Positions 15,651 through 23,818 are shown, counted from the stretch's first letter. The stretch: DNA of 64,000 bases from Thermoleophilales bacterium (GCA_020636895.1 JACJWZ010000001.1:186001-250000), one strand, 5' to 3'. The notes: generated from the sequence alone by a model not told the origin. Translations and numbers: made by a program.

Positions 15651-16850
15651 ATGACCTCCACGACACCCGGGACCACGACCGTCGTCGACTCGATCGGCCT
15701 CCTCGTCACGGGGGATCCTGAGCTGGGGGAGGGGCCGCTCGGAACCATCCGCGACGCGGCGCTCGTGATCGAGGGTGGGCGCGTGAGCGCGATCGAGCGG
15801 GCCGGCGCTTCCGCGGACGAGCGCATCGACGCCGGCGGGCGCTGCGTGATTCCGGGTTTCGTCGACAGCCACACCCACCTGCTCTTCGCCGGCGACCGCT
15901 CCGAGGAGTTCGCGGCGCGAATGGCGGGAGGTTCATACGAGGCGGGCGGGATCCGCGTCACCACCGACGCCACCCGAGCCGCCACCGATGAAGAGCTGCT
16001 CGCGCTCGGCCGCGCCCGTGCCGCCGAGGCGCTGGCGGCCGGGATCACCCACCAGGAGATCAAGTCGGGATACGGGCTCGATGTCCCCAGCGAGGAGCGC
16101 CTCTGCCGCCTCGCGGGCGAGCTCACCGACGACGTCACGTTCCTCGGGGCGCATCTGGTCCCGGCCGAGTACCAGGGACGCGCCGACGACTACGTCGACC
16201 TCGTCTGCGGCGAGATGCTCACCGCCTGCGCGCCGTACTCGAAGTGGATCGACGTCTTCTGCGAGATCGGCGCCTTCGACGTCGAGCAGTCTCGACGTGT
16301 CCTCGAGGCGGGCCGCGACGCCGGGCTCGGCATGCGGGTGCACGGCAACCAACTCGGCCACGGCCCAGGTGCCCGGCTGGCCGCAGAGATGGGCGCTGCC
16401 TCCGTCGACCACTGCACCTACCTGGATGACGGCGATATCGAAGTACTCGCTGCCAGCGACACGGTCGCCACCTTCCTCCCGGCCACCGATTTCTCCACCC
16501 GCGAGCCCTATCCGGATGCGCGGCGCGCGATCGACGCCGGTGTCGCGGTCGCGATCGCGACCAACACGAACCCGGGCTCGAGCTACACGACGTCGATGCC
16601 GTTCTGCATCGCTCTCGCGGTCCGGGACATGGGGATGACGATCGACGAGGCGCTGGCGGCCGCCACGAGCGGCGGTGCCTGTGCCCTGCGCCGCGACGAC
16701 ATCGGCACGCTCGCGCCCGGTGCCCAGGCCGACGCGGTCGTCCTCGATGCGCCCTCCCACGCGCACTTGATCTACAGGCCCGGGGTGCCGCTGACGCGGA
16801 CCGTGATCCGCCGCGGCGAGGTGGTCTTGGGTTCAGTGCCGGAGCGCTAG
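15651..16850 (+). CDS. hutI: Imidazolonepropionase
   Basis: The 399-residue amidohydrolase opens the imidazolone ring to give N-formiminoglutamate. Motifs are PGFVDSHTHLLFAGDR with the first metal-binding histidines, EIKSGYGLD, MRVHGNQLGHG, ASVDHCTYL and ATNTNPGSS, all typical of HutI. Start and upstream stop read TAGATG, as at the other joints of this operon. It is the last gene of the operon. Its stop TAG lies inside a CTAG that also carries the stop of the convergent peptidase gene, so no room for a classical terminator exists. Confidence 0.95.
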   Translation: MTSTTPGTTTVVDSIGLLVTGDPELGEGPLGTIRDAALVIEGGRVSAIERAGASADERIDAGGRCVIPGFVDSHTHLLFAGDRSEEFAARMAGGSYEAGGIRVTTDATRAATDEELLALGRARAAEALAAGITHQEIKSGYGLDVPSEERLCRLAGELTDDVTFLGAHLVPAEYQGRADDYVDLVCGEMLTACAPYSKWIDVFCEIGAFDVEQSRRVLEAGRDAGLGMRVHGNQLGHGPGARLAAEMGAASVDHCTYLDDGDIEVLAASDTVATFLPATDFSTREPYPDARRAIDAGVAVAIATNTNPGSSYTTSMPFCIALAVRDMGMTIDEALAAATSGGACALRRDDIGTLAPGAQADAVVLDAPSHAHLIYRPGVPLTRTVIRRGEVVLGSVPER

Positions 16851-17656
16851 CGGCGGCCGAGTCGCCCGGGCCCGCCGCCGCGGCGCATCATCCGCAGCTC
16901 GCGCATCTCGTCGAGCCCGAGCTGCGCGTCGGAGGCATCAGGTGCGGGCAGCAGCCGGGTCTCGATCTCGTCCTCAGCGACCCCGCCGTCCTCGGAAGGC
17001 TCGGCGTGCACCCGGAACGCGCGTGAGGTCTCCCGCGAGCGGACCGCCTCGACAACGGCCCCGTCCCGAATCAGCGCCGCGGCGTGGTCGTCGAGCGCGA
17101 GGCCGTCCTTGATCGTCCCGTCGGCGACCGCCTTCCGGTAGACGTCGCGCCGCTCCGGGTCGTCGGAGTAGTGGACGCAGTGGCTCCCGGCGACGAGCCC
17201 GAGCCCATCCACGGGCGCCGGAGCGCCGCTCCCCCTCGAGACCCCCTGCTCGAACCAGCACATCGAGCCGGCGCTGTAGCCGCAGAGGACGATGCCCTGC
17301 TCGTGCGCGGCGCGCATGATCGTGTCGATCTTGTGCTCGCGCCACAGCGCCAGCAGGTTGACCATGCTGCCGCCGGTCACGTAGATGACGTCCTGGGCAA
17401 GCAGGTGCTCGGCGAAGTCGATCGGGGTGACGCCGAGGCGGAACAGCGAGATCGCCGAGGCGATGCAGCCACGCCGCTCCATCGCTGCGTGGAAGCTGAT
17501 GATCTGGTCGTTGGGATCGCCGCTCGCGGTCGGCAAGAGGCAGATCCGGGGTGCCGAATCGGTCTCCGCGTGGGAGAGGACGTAATCATGGAGCGCCTCG
17601 TTCTCGGGACGCATCGAGAACTCAGCGCCCCCCATGGCAACGATGGGCCCGCTCAT
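16847..17656 (-). CDS. Peptidase S51 family (dipeptidase E-like) hydrolase 1
   Basis: The 269-residue protein has the S51 nucleophile elbow CGYSAGSMCW with Ser128, a LLPTASGDPND segment near the N-terminus and a YVTGGSMVNLL motif before the elbow. S51 enzymes cleave after Asp (dipeptidase E) or degrade cyanophycin. The long Arg-rich stretch upstream of the ATG at 17656 is antisense noise. The C-terminus is an unusual Arg/Gly-rich tail. A close paralogue lies directly upstream (17673-18461), 16 bases away, so the two form an operon. The substrate cannot be read from sequence. No cyanophycin synthetase gene is nearby. Confidence 0.85.
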   Translation of the reverse strand: MSGPIVAMGGAEFSMRPENEALHDYVLSHAETDSAPRICLLPTASGDPNDQIISFHAAMERRGCIASAISLFRLGVTPIDFAEHLLAQDVIYVTGGSMVNLLALWREHKIDTIMRAAHEQGIVLCGYSAGSMCWFEQGVSRGSGAPAPVDGLGLVAGSHCVHYSDDPERRDVYRKAVADGTIKDGLALDDHAAALIRDGAVVEAVRSRETSRAFRVHAEPSEDGGVAEDEIETRLLPAPDASDAQLGLDEMRELRMMRRGGGPGRLGRR

Positions 17657-17672
17657 CAGATGTCGCGACAGG

Positions 17673-18461
17673 CTACGCCACGACTTGCAGGTCCGCCGGT
17701 GCTCCCTCTGCCTCGGCCTCGCCCAGGAACCGTGTCGGCAGCGCCGTCTCGATGATCTCCTCACCGCCGTCGCCGACGCACCAAGCCTGCGCTCCCAGTC
17801 GCGACGCCACGGCTTCGACCAGCCGTGCGCCCCGGAAGTGGAGCGCGGCGCCGTCCTCGGCCGCGTAGCCGGGACACATCCCCGAGCGCAGCGCCTCGTG
17901 GTAGACGTCCTTGCGTCCCTGCTTGGTCCCGTAGTGGACGCAGTTGCTCCAAGGCAGCAACCCGAGCCCGCGGACGCGCTTCGCCTCGCCGTGGAATGAC
18001 GTCACCCCCTGCGCGTACCAGCAGAGGGAGCCGGCGCTGAGACCGCAGAGGATCACGCCCGAGCGCCACGCGTCGGCGAGCATCTGGTCGATCCCATGCG
18101 CTCGCCAGGCGCCGAGCAGGCTGAGGACGCTGCCGCCGCCGACGTAGATCAGATCCTGCGAGAGCAGGTGCGCGCGCAGATCCGCAGCCCCGCGGTCCCG
18201 CCGGAAGAGGGAGATGTGCGAGGGCTCGCAGATCCCACCGTGGAAGTGGCGGTAGAAGCGCACGATGTAGTGGTCGGCGTCCCCGCTCGCGGTGGGGAGG
18301 AAGCAGACCCGGGGCCGCTCCCGCCGTTCTCGCGCGAGGTCCATCACGTACTCGTCGAGCAGCGGATTGCCTGCCTCCATCGAGAACCCGCCGCCGCCGA
18401 ACGCGACGATTTGCCGGTTGTCGATTCCGGGAAACGGGACCACGGTCGCCTCTTCGGTCAT
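17673..18461 (-). CDS. Peptidase S51 family (dipeptidase E-like) hydrolase 2
   Basis: The 262-residue paralogue of the next gene has nucleophile Ser142 in CGLSAGSLCWYAQG, an FLPTASGDADHY segment, and IYVGGGSVLSLL. Overall similarity to the neighbouring S51 protein is obvious across the whole length, so the pair arose by tandem duplication. The ATG at 18461 has a GAAGGAG Shine-Dalgarno sequence 7 bases upstream, which makes this the first gene of the unit. An asparaginase gene diverges from it, which suggests shared use in Asp/Asn-containing peptide catabolism. Confidence 0.85.
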   Translation of the reverse strand: MTEEATVVPFPGIDNRQIVAFGGGGFSMEAGNPLLDEYVMDLARERRERPRVCFLPTASGDADHYIVRFYRHFHGGICEPSHISLFRRDRGAADLRAHLLSQDLIYVGGGSVLSLLGAWRAHGIDQMLADAWRSGVILCGLSAGSLCWYAQGVTSFHGEAKRVRGLGLLPWSNCVHYGTKQGRKDVYHEALRSGMCPGYAAEDGAALHFRGARLVEAVASRLGAQAWCVGDGGEEIIETALPTRFLGEAEAEGAPADLQVVA

Positions 18462-18680
18462 GACGCGCTCCTTCTTCGGCCCGAGGGCCTGCCGGTAATC
18501 TCCTCACCCGACGAGCGGGGTGCGTGCAGGACCCACCCGCGCTCTTCGATCTCTCCTGGAACCTTGACGCCCGCGCCATCCACGAGCCCTGTACGAGTGG
18601 CCAGAATCCACGGTGAGGACCTGTACGGGCGGCCATGCGCTCATTTGCAGGCTTTTCGTGGGTTCGACGAGATTCGGTAG

Positions 18681-19745
18681 GTGAACAGCCCCCCCGCAAA
18701 CGGTCGCCGCGCGCGACGCACCGGGATCGTCCTCACGGGTGGGACGGTGGGCTCCACCTACCTGCAGGAGGGTGACGAGGCGGTTGGTCTGGGCAGGCAC
18801 GGGGCCGCGATGCCCACCCCCGAGTTCGAGCTGATCACCCGCGCCGACCCGTTCATGGTCCGTGAGATCTCCGTGCGGCGGCCGGTGCAGCTGCTCTCGG
18901 AGAACTTCCTTCCCGAGGACTGGCCGAAGATCGCCGACGCCGTGCGGGATCTGGTCGAGGTCGATGGGGCCGAGGAGATCCTCATCTTCCACGGCACCGA
19001 CACGATGACCTACACGTCCGCCGCTCTCGCCTTCCTGCTGTCGGACCTCGACGCGCCCGTCGTGCTGACTGGGGCGAACCGCCCGACCGACCGCGCCGGC
19101 ACCGACGCCTACGCCAACGTCACCGCCTCCTTCTACGCGCTGGCCGAGATCCCGGCCGGCGTCTACATCGTCTTCGCCGGGGCGTTGGGGAGGCCCGGGC
19201 TCATCTACTCGCCGACGCGGAGCCGCAAGCAGCACGCATCCGGCCGCGCCTTCACGTCGGTGAACAAGCGGCCCCTGGGGAGGATCGACGGTGATGTGGT
19301 GGAGTTCCGCGGGCGCGAGAGGCGGCCGGCGGAACTGCCGGCGCTCGCCGAGCCCGACCCGGCCGTGATGCGGATGGAGCTCTTCCCGGGCCTCGACCTC
19401 GACAGCTACGGCCGCCTCCTCATCGACTACGGCATCCGCGGGGTCGTGATCGAGCTCTACCCGTCGTTCACGGCCTCCGAGCGCGGGGAGCGCTACTCGC
19501 TGAAGCGCTTCGTCAGCCGCTGCGCGGAGCACGGCTGCCAGGTCTTCGCCGCCGTCGGCAAGCACCCGCACGGGAGGCCGAGCGTCTACGAGACCACCTC
19601 AGCCCTCGCCCGGGACGATGTCCACGTGGTCAGCATGATCCCCGAGACCGCGACGGTGAAGTTGATGCTCGCCCTCGGAGCCACGGACGACCCCGAGAAG
19701 GTTGTCGAGATCATGGACACGGAGATCGCCGGCGAGTTCGCGTAG
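18681..19745 (+). CDS. L-asparaginase/glutaminase family amidohydrolase
   Basis: The 354-residue protein carries the N-terminal TGGTVGS motif (nucleophile Thr22) and the second signature HGTDTMTYTSAAL, followed by VLTGANRPTDRAGTDA. It therefore releases ammonia from asparagine or a related amide. No signal peptide is seen, so it is cytosolic. The GTG at 18681 is 6 bases after a GAGATT hexamer, with TTGCAG 8 bases further out than usual spacing allows for a strong promoter, so the start is likely but not certain. It diverges from the S51 peptidase pair. Confidence 0.88.
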   Translation: MNSPPANGRRARRTGIVLTGGTVGSTYLQEGDEAVGLGRHGAAMPTPEFELITRADPFMVREISVRRPVQLLSENFLPEDWPKIADAVRDLVEVDGAEEILIFHGTDTMTYTSAALAFLLSDLDAPVVLTGANRPTDRAGTDAYANVTASFYALAEIPAGVYIVFAGALGRPGLIYSPTRSRKQHASGRAFTSVNKRPLGRIDGDVVEFRGRERRPAELPALAEPDPAVMRMELFPGLDLDSYGRLLIDYGIRGVVIELYPSFTASERGERYSLKRFVSRCAEHGCQVFAAVGKHPHGRPSVYETTSALARDDVHVVSMIPETATVKLMLALGATDDPEKVVEIMDTEIAGEFA

Positions 19746-19970
19746 AAGGCCGGCGGGCGTCGAGAGTGCCGCTTCGCCGTGGAAAGCCGTAATTCGCTGA
19801 CTCGCCGCGTCAGATGCGTATTGAGGGGATATATCGCCCCCTATTCGCATCTCGCGACCGGACTGTGCCTCTTCCGCTCGGGACGAGGAGCGGCAGCTCA
19901 CGGCCGGCCCGGTCGGTTTCGGCGACGCGGGCCGCGCCGCACCCTCCTGAAACGACCCCAGAACGAGCGA

Positions 19971-20003
19971 AACGCCCGGTCCGCGATGGGCGGACCGGGC
20001 GTT
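19971..20003. terminator. Perfect 14-bp hairpin between asparaginase and glnK
   Basis: Arms 19971-19984 and 19990-20003 are perfectly complementary with a 5-base loop. It lies 38 bases beyond the glnK stop on the minus strand and 225 bases beyond the asparaginase stop. It most likely ends the amtB-glnK transcript and can also fold in plus-strand RNA. The rest of 19746-19970 contains nothing I can assign, apart from a short AT-richer patch near 19800-19860. Confidence 0.65.
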
Positions 20004-20041
20004 GGCGCTCATCGTCCCCGTGGGGGACGCCTTGTGCGGGC

Positions 20042-20410
20042 CTAGCTCGGCATCTCCGATGCCTCGTGGAGCTGCAGCACCTCGCCGCCGTCCTCGCCCG
20101 TGCGGATCCGGATCGCTTCTTCGACCGGGAGGACGAAGATCTTCCCGTCCCCGATCGAGCCGGTTCGCGCGTGCTTGAGGATCGTCTCGACGACGACATC
20201 CTTCTCATGGTCATCCACGACGCACTCGATCTTGAGCTTCGGGCGTACGTTGACGCTGAGGCTCGCTCCTCGGTAGTGCTCGACGACGCCCTTCTGACGT
20301 CCCGAGCCCTTGACCTCGGTGATCGAGAGCGAGGGGATTCCCTTCTCGAGCAGATCCTGGCGGATCGGCTCGAACGCCTCGTGACGGATGAACGCTGTGA
20401 TCATCTTCAT
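20042..20410 (-). CDS. glnK: PII nitrogen regulatory protein lacking Tyr51
   Basis: The 122-residue PII protein senses ATP/ADP and 2-oxoglutarate and controls ammonium uptake by plugging AmtB. The ligand-site residues are kept: GSGRQKG (Gln39), Lys58 in RPKLKIE, TGSIGDGKIFV and IRIRTGE. In the T-loop the usual YRGAEY reads YRGASL. Tyr46 is present, but the uridylylation or adenylylation target Tyr51 is Leu51. Covalent control by GlnD/GlnE-type enzymes is therefore unlikely, leaving effector binding alone. The gene follows amtB by 15 bases and has a strong GGGAGGTGA ribosome-binding site. Confidence 0.92.
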   Translation of the reverse strand: MKMITAFIRHEAFEPIRQDLLEKGIPSLSITEVKGSGRQKGVVEHYRGASLSVNVRPKLKIECVVDDHEKDVVVETILKHARTGSIGDGKIFVLPVEEAIRIRTGEDGGEVLQLHEASEMPS

Positions 20411-20425
20411 TCAGTTCACCTCCCT

Positions 20426-21916
20426 CTAGGCGCTCGTGGTTGTGGGAGCGGCGGTCGGTCCCGAGTCGGACGCCGACGCGATCGGAGTGCCGGCGACGTT
20501 CGGCTGGAACGCCGAGGTGTCACCGTATTCCTCCTGCGGGATGAACACCTCGGGGTACCCGTACATCCCATGGGTGGAGATGTCGAGACCCGCGAGCTCC
20601 TCCTCCTCCGAGACACGCAGACCGAGCGTTGCCTTGATGAGGTAGAAGATCGCGTAGGAGACCACGAACACGAACGTGAACGTAGCCACCACCGCGAGGC
20701 ACTGAACCCCGAGCTGACCCAGCGTGTTGCTGAAGTCGCCGTCCTTGATCCCGTAGTAGATGCCGGGAGCGGCACCGTCGGAGATCAGACGCGGCGAGGC
20801 GAAGATCCCGACTGAGATCGTGCCCCAGATGCCCGCCATACCGTGAGCGGACAGAGCGCCGACGGGGTCGTCCAGGTACTTCTCGATGAAGATCACCGAG
20901 TAGACGACGAGGACACCGGCGAGGAAGCCGATGATCGGCGCCGCCCAGTACTCCACGAACCCGGAGGGGGCCGTGATGGCGACCAGACCGGCGATCGCAC
21001 CGTTGCCGGCCATGCCGACGTCGAGCGTCTTCGTCTTCAGGTACGTGATCAGGACCGCACCGACGACTCCGGCTGCGGCAGCGAGCTGCGTGTTCAGCAT
21101 GACCTCGCCGAAGAACGAGTCAGCCGTGCCGAACGTTGAGCCGCCGTTGAACCCGAACCAGCCGATCCACAGGATCATCACCGCGAGGCCGACGAACGGC
21201 ATCGAGTGACCGGGGATCGCGCGCGGCGTGCCGTCGGAGGCGTACTTGCCGCGGCGAGCGCCGAGCAGCAGCAGTGCCGCGAGGCCGCCGACCGCACCGG
21301 TCAGGTGCACGACGGAGGAGCCCGCGAAGTCCATCACCGGCTTGCCGCCGACGTCGGAGAGCAGGCCGCCGCCCCACACGGAGTGGGCGACGATCGGGTA
21401 GATCACCGCGCCGAACACGATCGCGTAGATCACGTAGACGCTGAACTTGATCCGCTCCAGGGTCGTTCCCCAGACGATCGCCAGGGAGACGGCACAGAAC
21501 GCAAGCCCGTACAGCATCAGCATCGCGTCGGAACCGGCGACGGTGAACGCTTCAGAGCCCTCACCGATCTGCTGCCCGAAGTGGAAGAAGAAGCCGTCGT
21601 TGCCGAAGAAATCGTTGCCGAACCCGGCGATTCCGTAGCCGACGACCCACCACGCGAGCGTGCATAGGGCGAGGTTGATCAGGATCTTGCCAACCCCCGC
21701 GCCGACGTTCTTCTGTCGGGAGAAGCCGATCTCCAGGAACATGAAGCCGAGCTGCATGATGAACACCAGGGCGCACGAGACGGCGACCCAGACCATGTCC
21801 AACTCGAGCGACTTCGCTTCGAGCGCCTCACCCACCCCCTGGGCAGACGCGATTCCCGGGACGAGCAGGGATGCGACTAGCGCCAAGGAGACAGTGAGGC
21901 CAAGCCTCTTTGTCAT
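20426..21916 (-). CDS. amtB: Ammonium transporter
   Basis: The 496-residue protein has a cleavable-looking signal sequence ending near ASAQG and eleven membrane segments. The conserved pore histidines are in SSVVHLTGAVGG and LSAHGMAGIWG, and the family mark DFAGSSVVH is present. It imports ammonium and is gated by the PII protein encoded just downstream. A cytosolic C-terminal tail contains the ELAGLDISTHGMYGYP motif typical of PII-interacting Amt proteins, followed by a longer Ser/Thr/Ala-rich end. The ATG at 21916 has a full AAGGAGG sequence 7 bases upstream. Confidence 0.94.
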   Translation of the reverse strand: MTKRLGLTVSLALVASLLVPGIASAQGVGEALEAKSLELDMVWVAVSCALVFIMQLGFMFLEIGFSRQKNVGAGVGKILINLALCTLAWWVVGYGIAGFGNDFFGNDGFFFHFGQQIGEGSEAFTVAGSDAMLMLYGLAFCAVSLAIVWGTTLERIKFSVYVIYAIVFGAVIYPIVAHSVWGGGLLSDVGGKPVMDFAGSSVVHLTGAVGGLAALLLLGARRGKYASDGTPRAIPGHSMPFVGLAVMILWIGWFGFNGGSTFGTADSFFGEVMLNTQLAAAAGVVGAVLITYLKTKTLDVGMAGNGAIAGLVAITAPSGFVEYWAAPIIGFLAGVLVVYSVIFIEKYLDDPVGALSAHGMAGIWGTISVGIFASPRLISDGAAPGIYYGIKDGDFSNTLGQLGVQCLAVVATFTFVFVVSYAIFYLIKATLGLRVSEEEELAGLDISTHGMYGYPEVFIPQEEYGDTSAFQPNVAGTPIASASDSGPTAAPTTTSA

Positions 21917-22005
21917 CGAGGATCCTCCTTGAGCCGGCGACAGGGGTCGTCCGGCGATAGTGAATTGCCAACGCCACCAGTCTCAGGCGGGACCTCCGAG
22001 TCGTG

Positions 22006-22087
22006 TTTGTACCGGCGTCGAAAATTCGCCCCCGGAAATTTGTACGGTCGGGGTTAGGCGGCCCCGGAACCGCTTGGGCAAGCGGTT
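22006..22087 (-). promoter_or_regulatory. Candidate control region upstream of amtB
   Basis: This AT-richer stretch holds two direct copies of GTACAAA on the minus strand (22039-22045 and 22006-22012), 33 bases apart, hence on the same helix face, and a perfect 8-bp inverted repeat with a 4-base spacer at 22068-22087. It could bind a nitrogen regulator, or the palindrome could end the upstream metallo-beta-lactamase transcript (stop at 22193). No canonical GlnR box is seen. The remainder of 21917-22192 shows nothing further. Confidence 0.3.
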
Positions 22088-22192
22088 GCGGGCGGTTGTC
22101 CATCGGGCGAACCGGGCTTGGCGAGACGTCGATCCCGCCGCGCGGTGCGGCCCAAGGCCCGCGGTGGCGGTGCCGCTCGGCCCCGCGGTGAC

Positions 22193-23125
22193 TTAGACGC
22201 TGACCTGGTTGGCGGGCGCGGGAACCTTCGTCGACGAAACCGGGGCCGGAGCGGTCTCCTCGCCGGTTCCGGAGGCCTCGACGACGATCTCGGCGCGCTC
22301 CTGGGCGATCTCGACCGCCCCCTCGGAGCCGCCGAGGGAGACCCAGCGGGCCGCCGCGCTGCGATGGAGGTCGTCCAGGAAGCCGTCCGTGTGCAGCGGG
22401 TCGTGGTGGAAGAGCAGGACGCGCTTTGCTCCGACGCGCCGGGCGAACGTGATCGTGTCGTCGATCGGGGAGTGCCCCCAGCCCTCGTGCCCGGGGTACT
22501 CCTCGTCGGTGTACTGGCAGTCGTGGATCAGCAGGTCGGCGTCGCAGGCGAGGTTGAAGCCCGAGATCCACTCCGGGTCGAGCTCGCCGAGCGCGGCGCC
22601 GAGGCCGGGCTCATGGTCGGGGATGTAGCAGAGGGTCGTGTCCCCGTCGGTGATCCGGAACCCGAGCGTCGGGCCGCGGTGGGTGACGGCTTCGGCGCGG
22701 ATCGTGGCGCTGCCGATCTGCCATTCGCTGGCCGGAGCGTCGAGGAACGAGACCTCGCACGGGAGCTCACGGACCTCGACGGGGGAGAGGGGCGCGGAGA
22801 TGTAGCGGGCGATGCGCGCCTCCAGCGACGCCTCCGGCGAGCTCGGCCCCCAGATCCGGATCGAGGACTCGGCCCGGAAGCAGGGCGGGAAGAACATCAG
22901 CCCCTGGATGTGGTCGAGGTGGAGGTGGGTGAGGAGGATGTTGATCCGGGGCAGATCGGGCGGCAGCGAGAAGCCGAGGGTGCGGATGCCGGTGCCGGCG
23001 TCGAGGATCAGCGTCTCGCCGCTGGAGAGGGTGACCTCGCAGCACGAGGTGTTGCCCCCGTAGCGGTTCATCTCAGGCCCCGGCGCGGGAACCGATCCGC
23101 GCGCCCCCCAGACCTTGACCCTCAT
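22193..23125 (-). CDS. Metallo-beta-lactamase-fold hydrolase
   Basis: The 310-residue protein has the MBL zinc signature THLHLDHIQG, preceded by GNTSC and DAGTGIR, with further ligands in AVTHRGPT, PDHEP, IHDCQYT and the C-terminal FHHDP. The order resembles the phosphodiesterase/tRNase Z-like branch rather than beta-lactamases. About 35 residues of low-complexity Ala/Val/Pro follow the domain. The ATG at 23125 overlaps the stop of the PAS gene by 4 bases (ATGA), so it is co-translated with a sensor protein. Its substrate is unknown; a cyclic nucleotide or phosphodiester is a reasonable guess from the subfamily. Confidence 0.85.
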   Translation of the reverse strand: MRVKVWGARGSVPAPGPEMNRYGGNTSCCEVTLSSGETLILDAGTGIRTLGFSLPPDLPRINILLTHLHLDHIQGLMFFPPCFRAESSIRIWGPSSPEASLEARIARYISAPLSPVEVRELPCEVSFLDAPASEWQIGSATIRAEAVTHRGPTLGFRITDGDTTLCYIPDHEPGLGAALGELDPEWISGFNLACDADLLIHDCQYTDEEYPGHEGWGHSPIDDTITFARRVGAKRVLLFHHDPLHTDGFLDDLHRSAAARWVSLGGSEGAVEIAQERAEIVVEASGTGEETAPAPVSSTKVPAPANQVSV

Positions 23126-23565
23126 CGCACCACCTCGTGCCTGCCGGTGGTGACCTCGCGTGCCTTCTCGTCGTCGACCGGCCAGAAGATGACCATGGCA
23201 CCGCTCGCCCCGTCGCCGCCGCCGACGATCGGCATCGCCGAGGCGGCGATGCGGTGATACGCGCCGTCGCTGAAGCGGATCCGAAACTCGCCGTGAGCGG
23301 GACGGCCCTCCCGGAGCGCGTCGGTCAGCGGCAGATCCTCGATCGGGGTCGGGCTGCCGTCGTCCTCGAACGGGCCGAAGGCGCGGGTCCACTCATCCGG
23401 GGCCATCTGCCCGACGTCCTCGAAGGGACGCCCGAGCAGGGCCCCGGCGGCCTCGTTGTAGAAGAGCAGCTGGCCGCCGCGCCCGACCAGGAGCGACGGC
23501 GTGGTGACGCTCGTCAGCAGGTTCCTGGCGAGGATGAGCTCCAGTGGTTTCTGCGAGCCGGACAT
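23122..23565 (-). CDS. Single PAS-domain sensor protein
   Basis: The 147-residue protein is one PAS domain: a TTPSLLVGRGGQLLFYNEAAG start, an LLGRPFEDVGQM helix and a FRIRFSDGAYHRIAASAMPI core strand. It has no membrane segment and no output domain. The likely output partner is the MBL hydrolase encoded by the overlapping downstream gene. The ATG at 23565 gives the domain a short lead; a GTG at 23577 is an alternative start. The ligand or cofactor cannot be told from sequence. Confidence 0.8.
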   Translation of the reverse strand: MSGSQKPLELILARNLLTSVTTPSLLVGRGGQLLFYNEAAGALLGRPFEDVGQMAPDEWTRAFGPFEDDGSPTPIEDLPLTDALREGRPAHGEFRIRFSDGAYHRIAASAMPIVGGGDGASGAMVIFWPVDDEKAREVTTGRHEVVR

Positions 23566-23641
23566 CGGTCGGCCCACATCATTCCACCGATTGCGCGATT
23601 TGACACCAGGACCGGTCGCCTTTGGGCGCTCGCCCCCTCTT

Positions 23642-23671
23642 CCGGCCGCACGCGGCTGCGCCGCGGGCCGG
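23642..23671 (-). terminator. GC-rich hairpin directly after the zinc-ribbon gene
   Basis: Outer arms 23642-23647 and 23666-23671 (CCGGCC/GGCCGG) and an inner CGCGGC/GCCGCG pairing form a bulged stem that begins right at the minus-strand stop at 23672. No U-run follows. Confidence 0.45.
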
Positions 23672-23818
23672 TCAGCTCATCTTGCCGATCTTGAAGATCT
23701 TCGTGCCGCAGTCCGGGCAGGTGCCCTGGATCGCCGGCCGCCCGTTCTTCATCGTGATCTGCTGGGCGTCCTTGATCTCGACCTTCTTGCGTTCCTTGAC
23801 GCAGTAACCCTCTGGCAT
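23672..23818 (-). CDS. Zinc-ribbon-like miniprotein (DUF5679 type)
   Basis: The 48-residue protein MPEGYCVKERKK... ends in a GTCPDCGTKIFKIGK motif. It has one Cys near the N-terminus (CVK) and a CxxC near the C-terminus, so one of the usual four zinc-ligand cysteines is replaced (CVKERK instead of CVKCK). This matches a small family common in Actinobacteria and Chloroflexi, without known function. AAGGAG lies at the proper distance before the ATG at 23818, which supports this start over longer ones. Confidence 0.8.
   Translation of the reverse strand: MPEGYCVKERKKVEIKDAQQITMKNGRPAIQGTCPDCGTKIFKIGKMS

Noticed and set aside
16847..18461. Cyanophycinase as the identity of the S51 pair
   Set aside because: Same family, but no cyanophycin synthetase gene is nearby and length and elbow fit dipeptidase E-like proteins at least as well; left as an alternative only.
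22068..22087. GlnR operator at amtB
   Set aside because: The sequence does not fit the GTnAC-type half-sites of actinobacterial GlnR; described only as a candidate control region.
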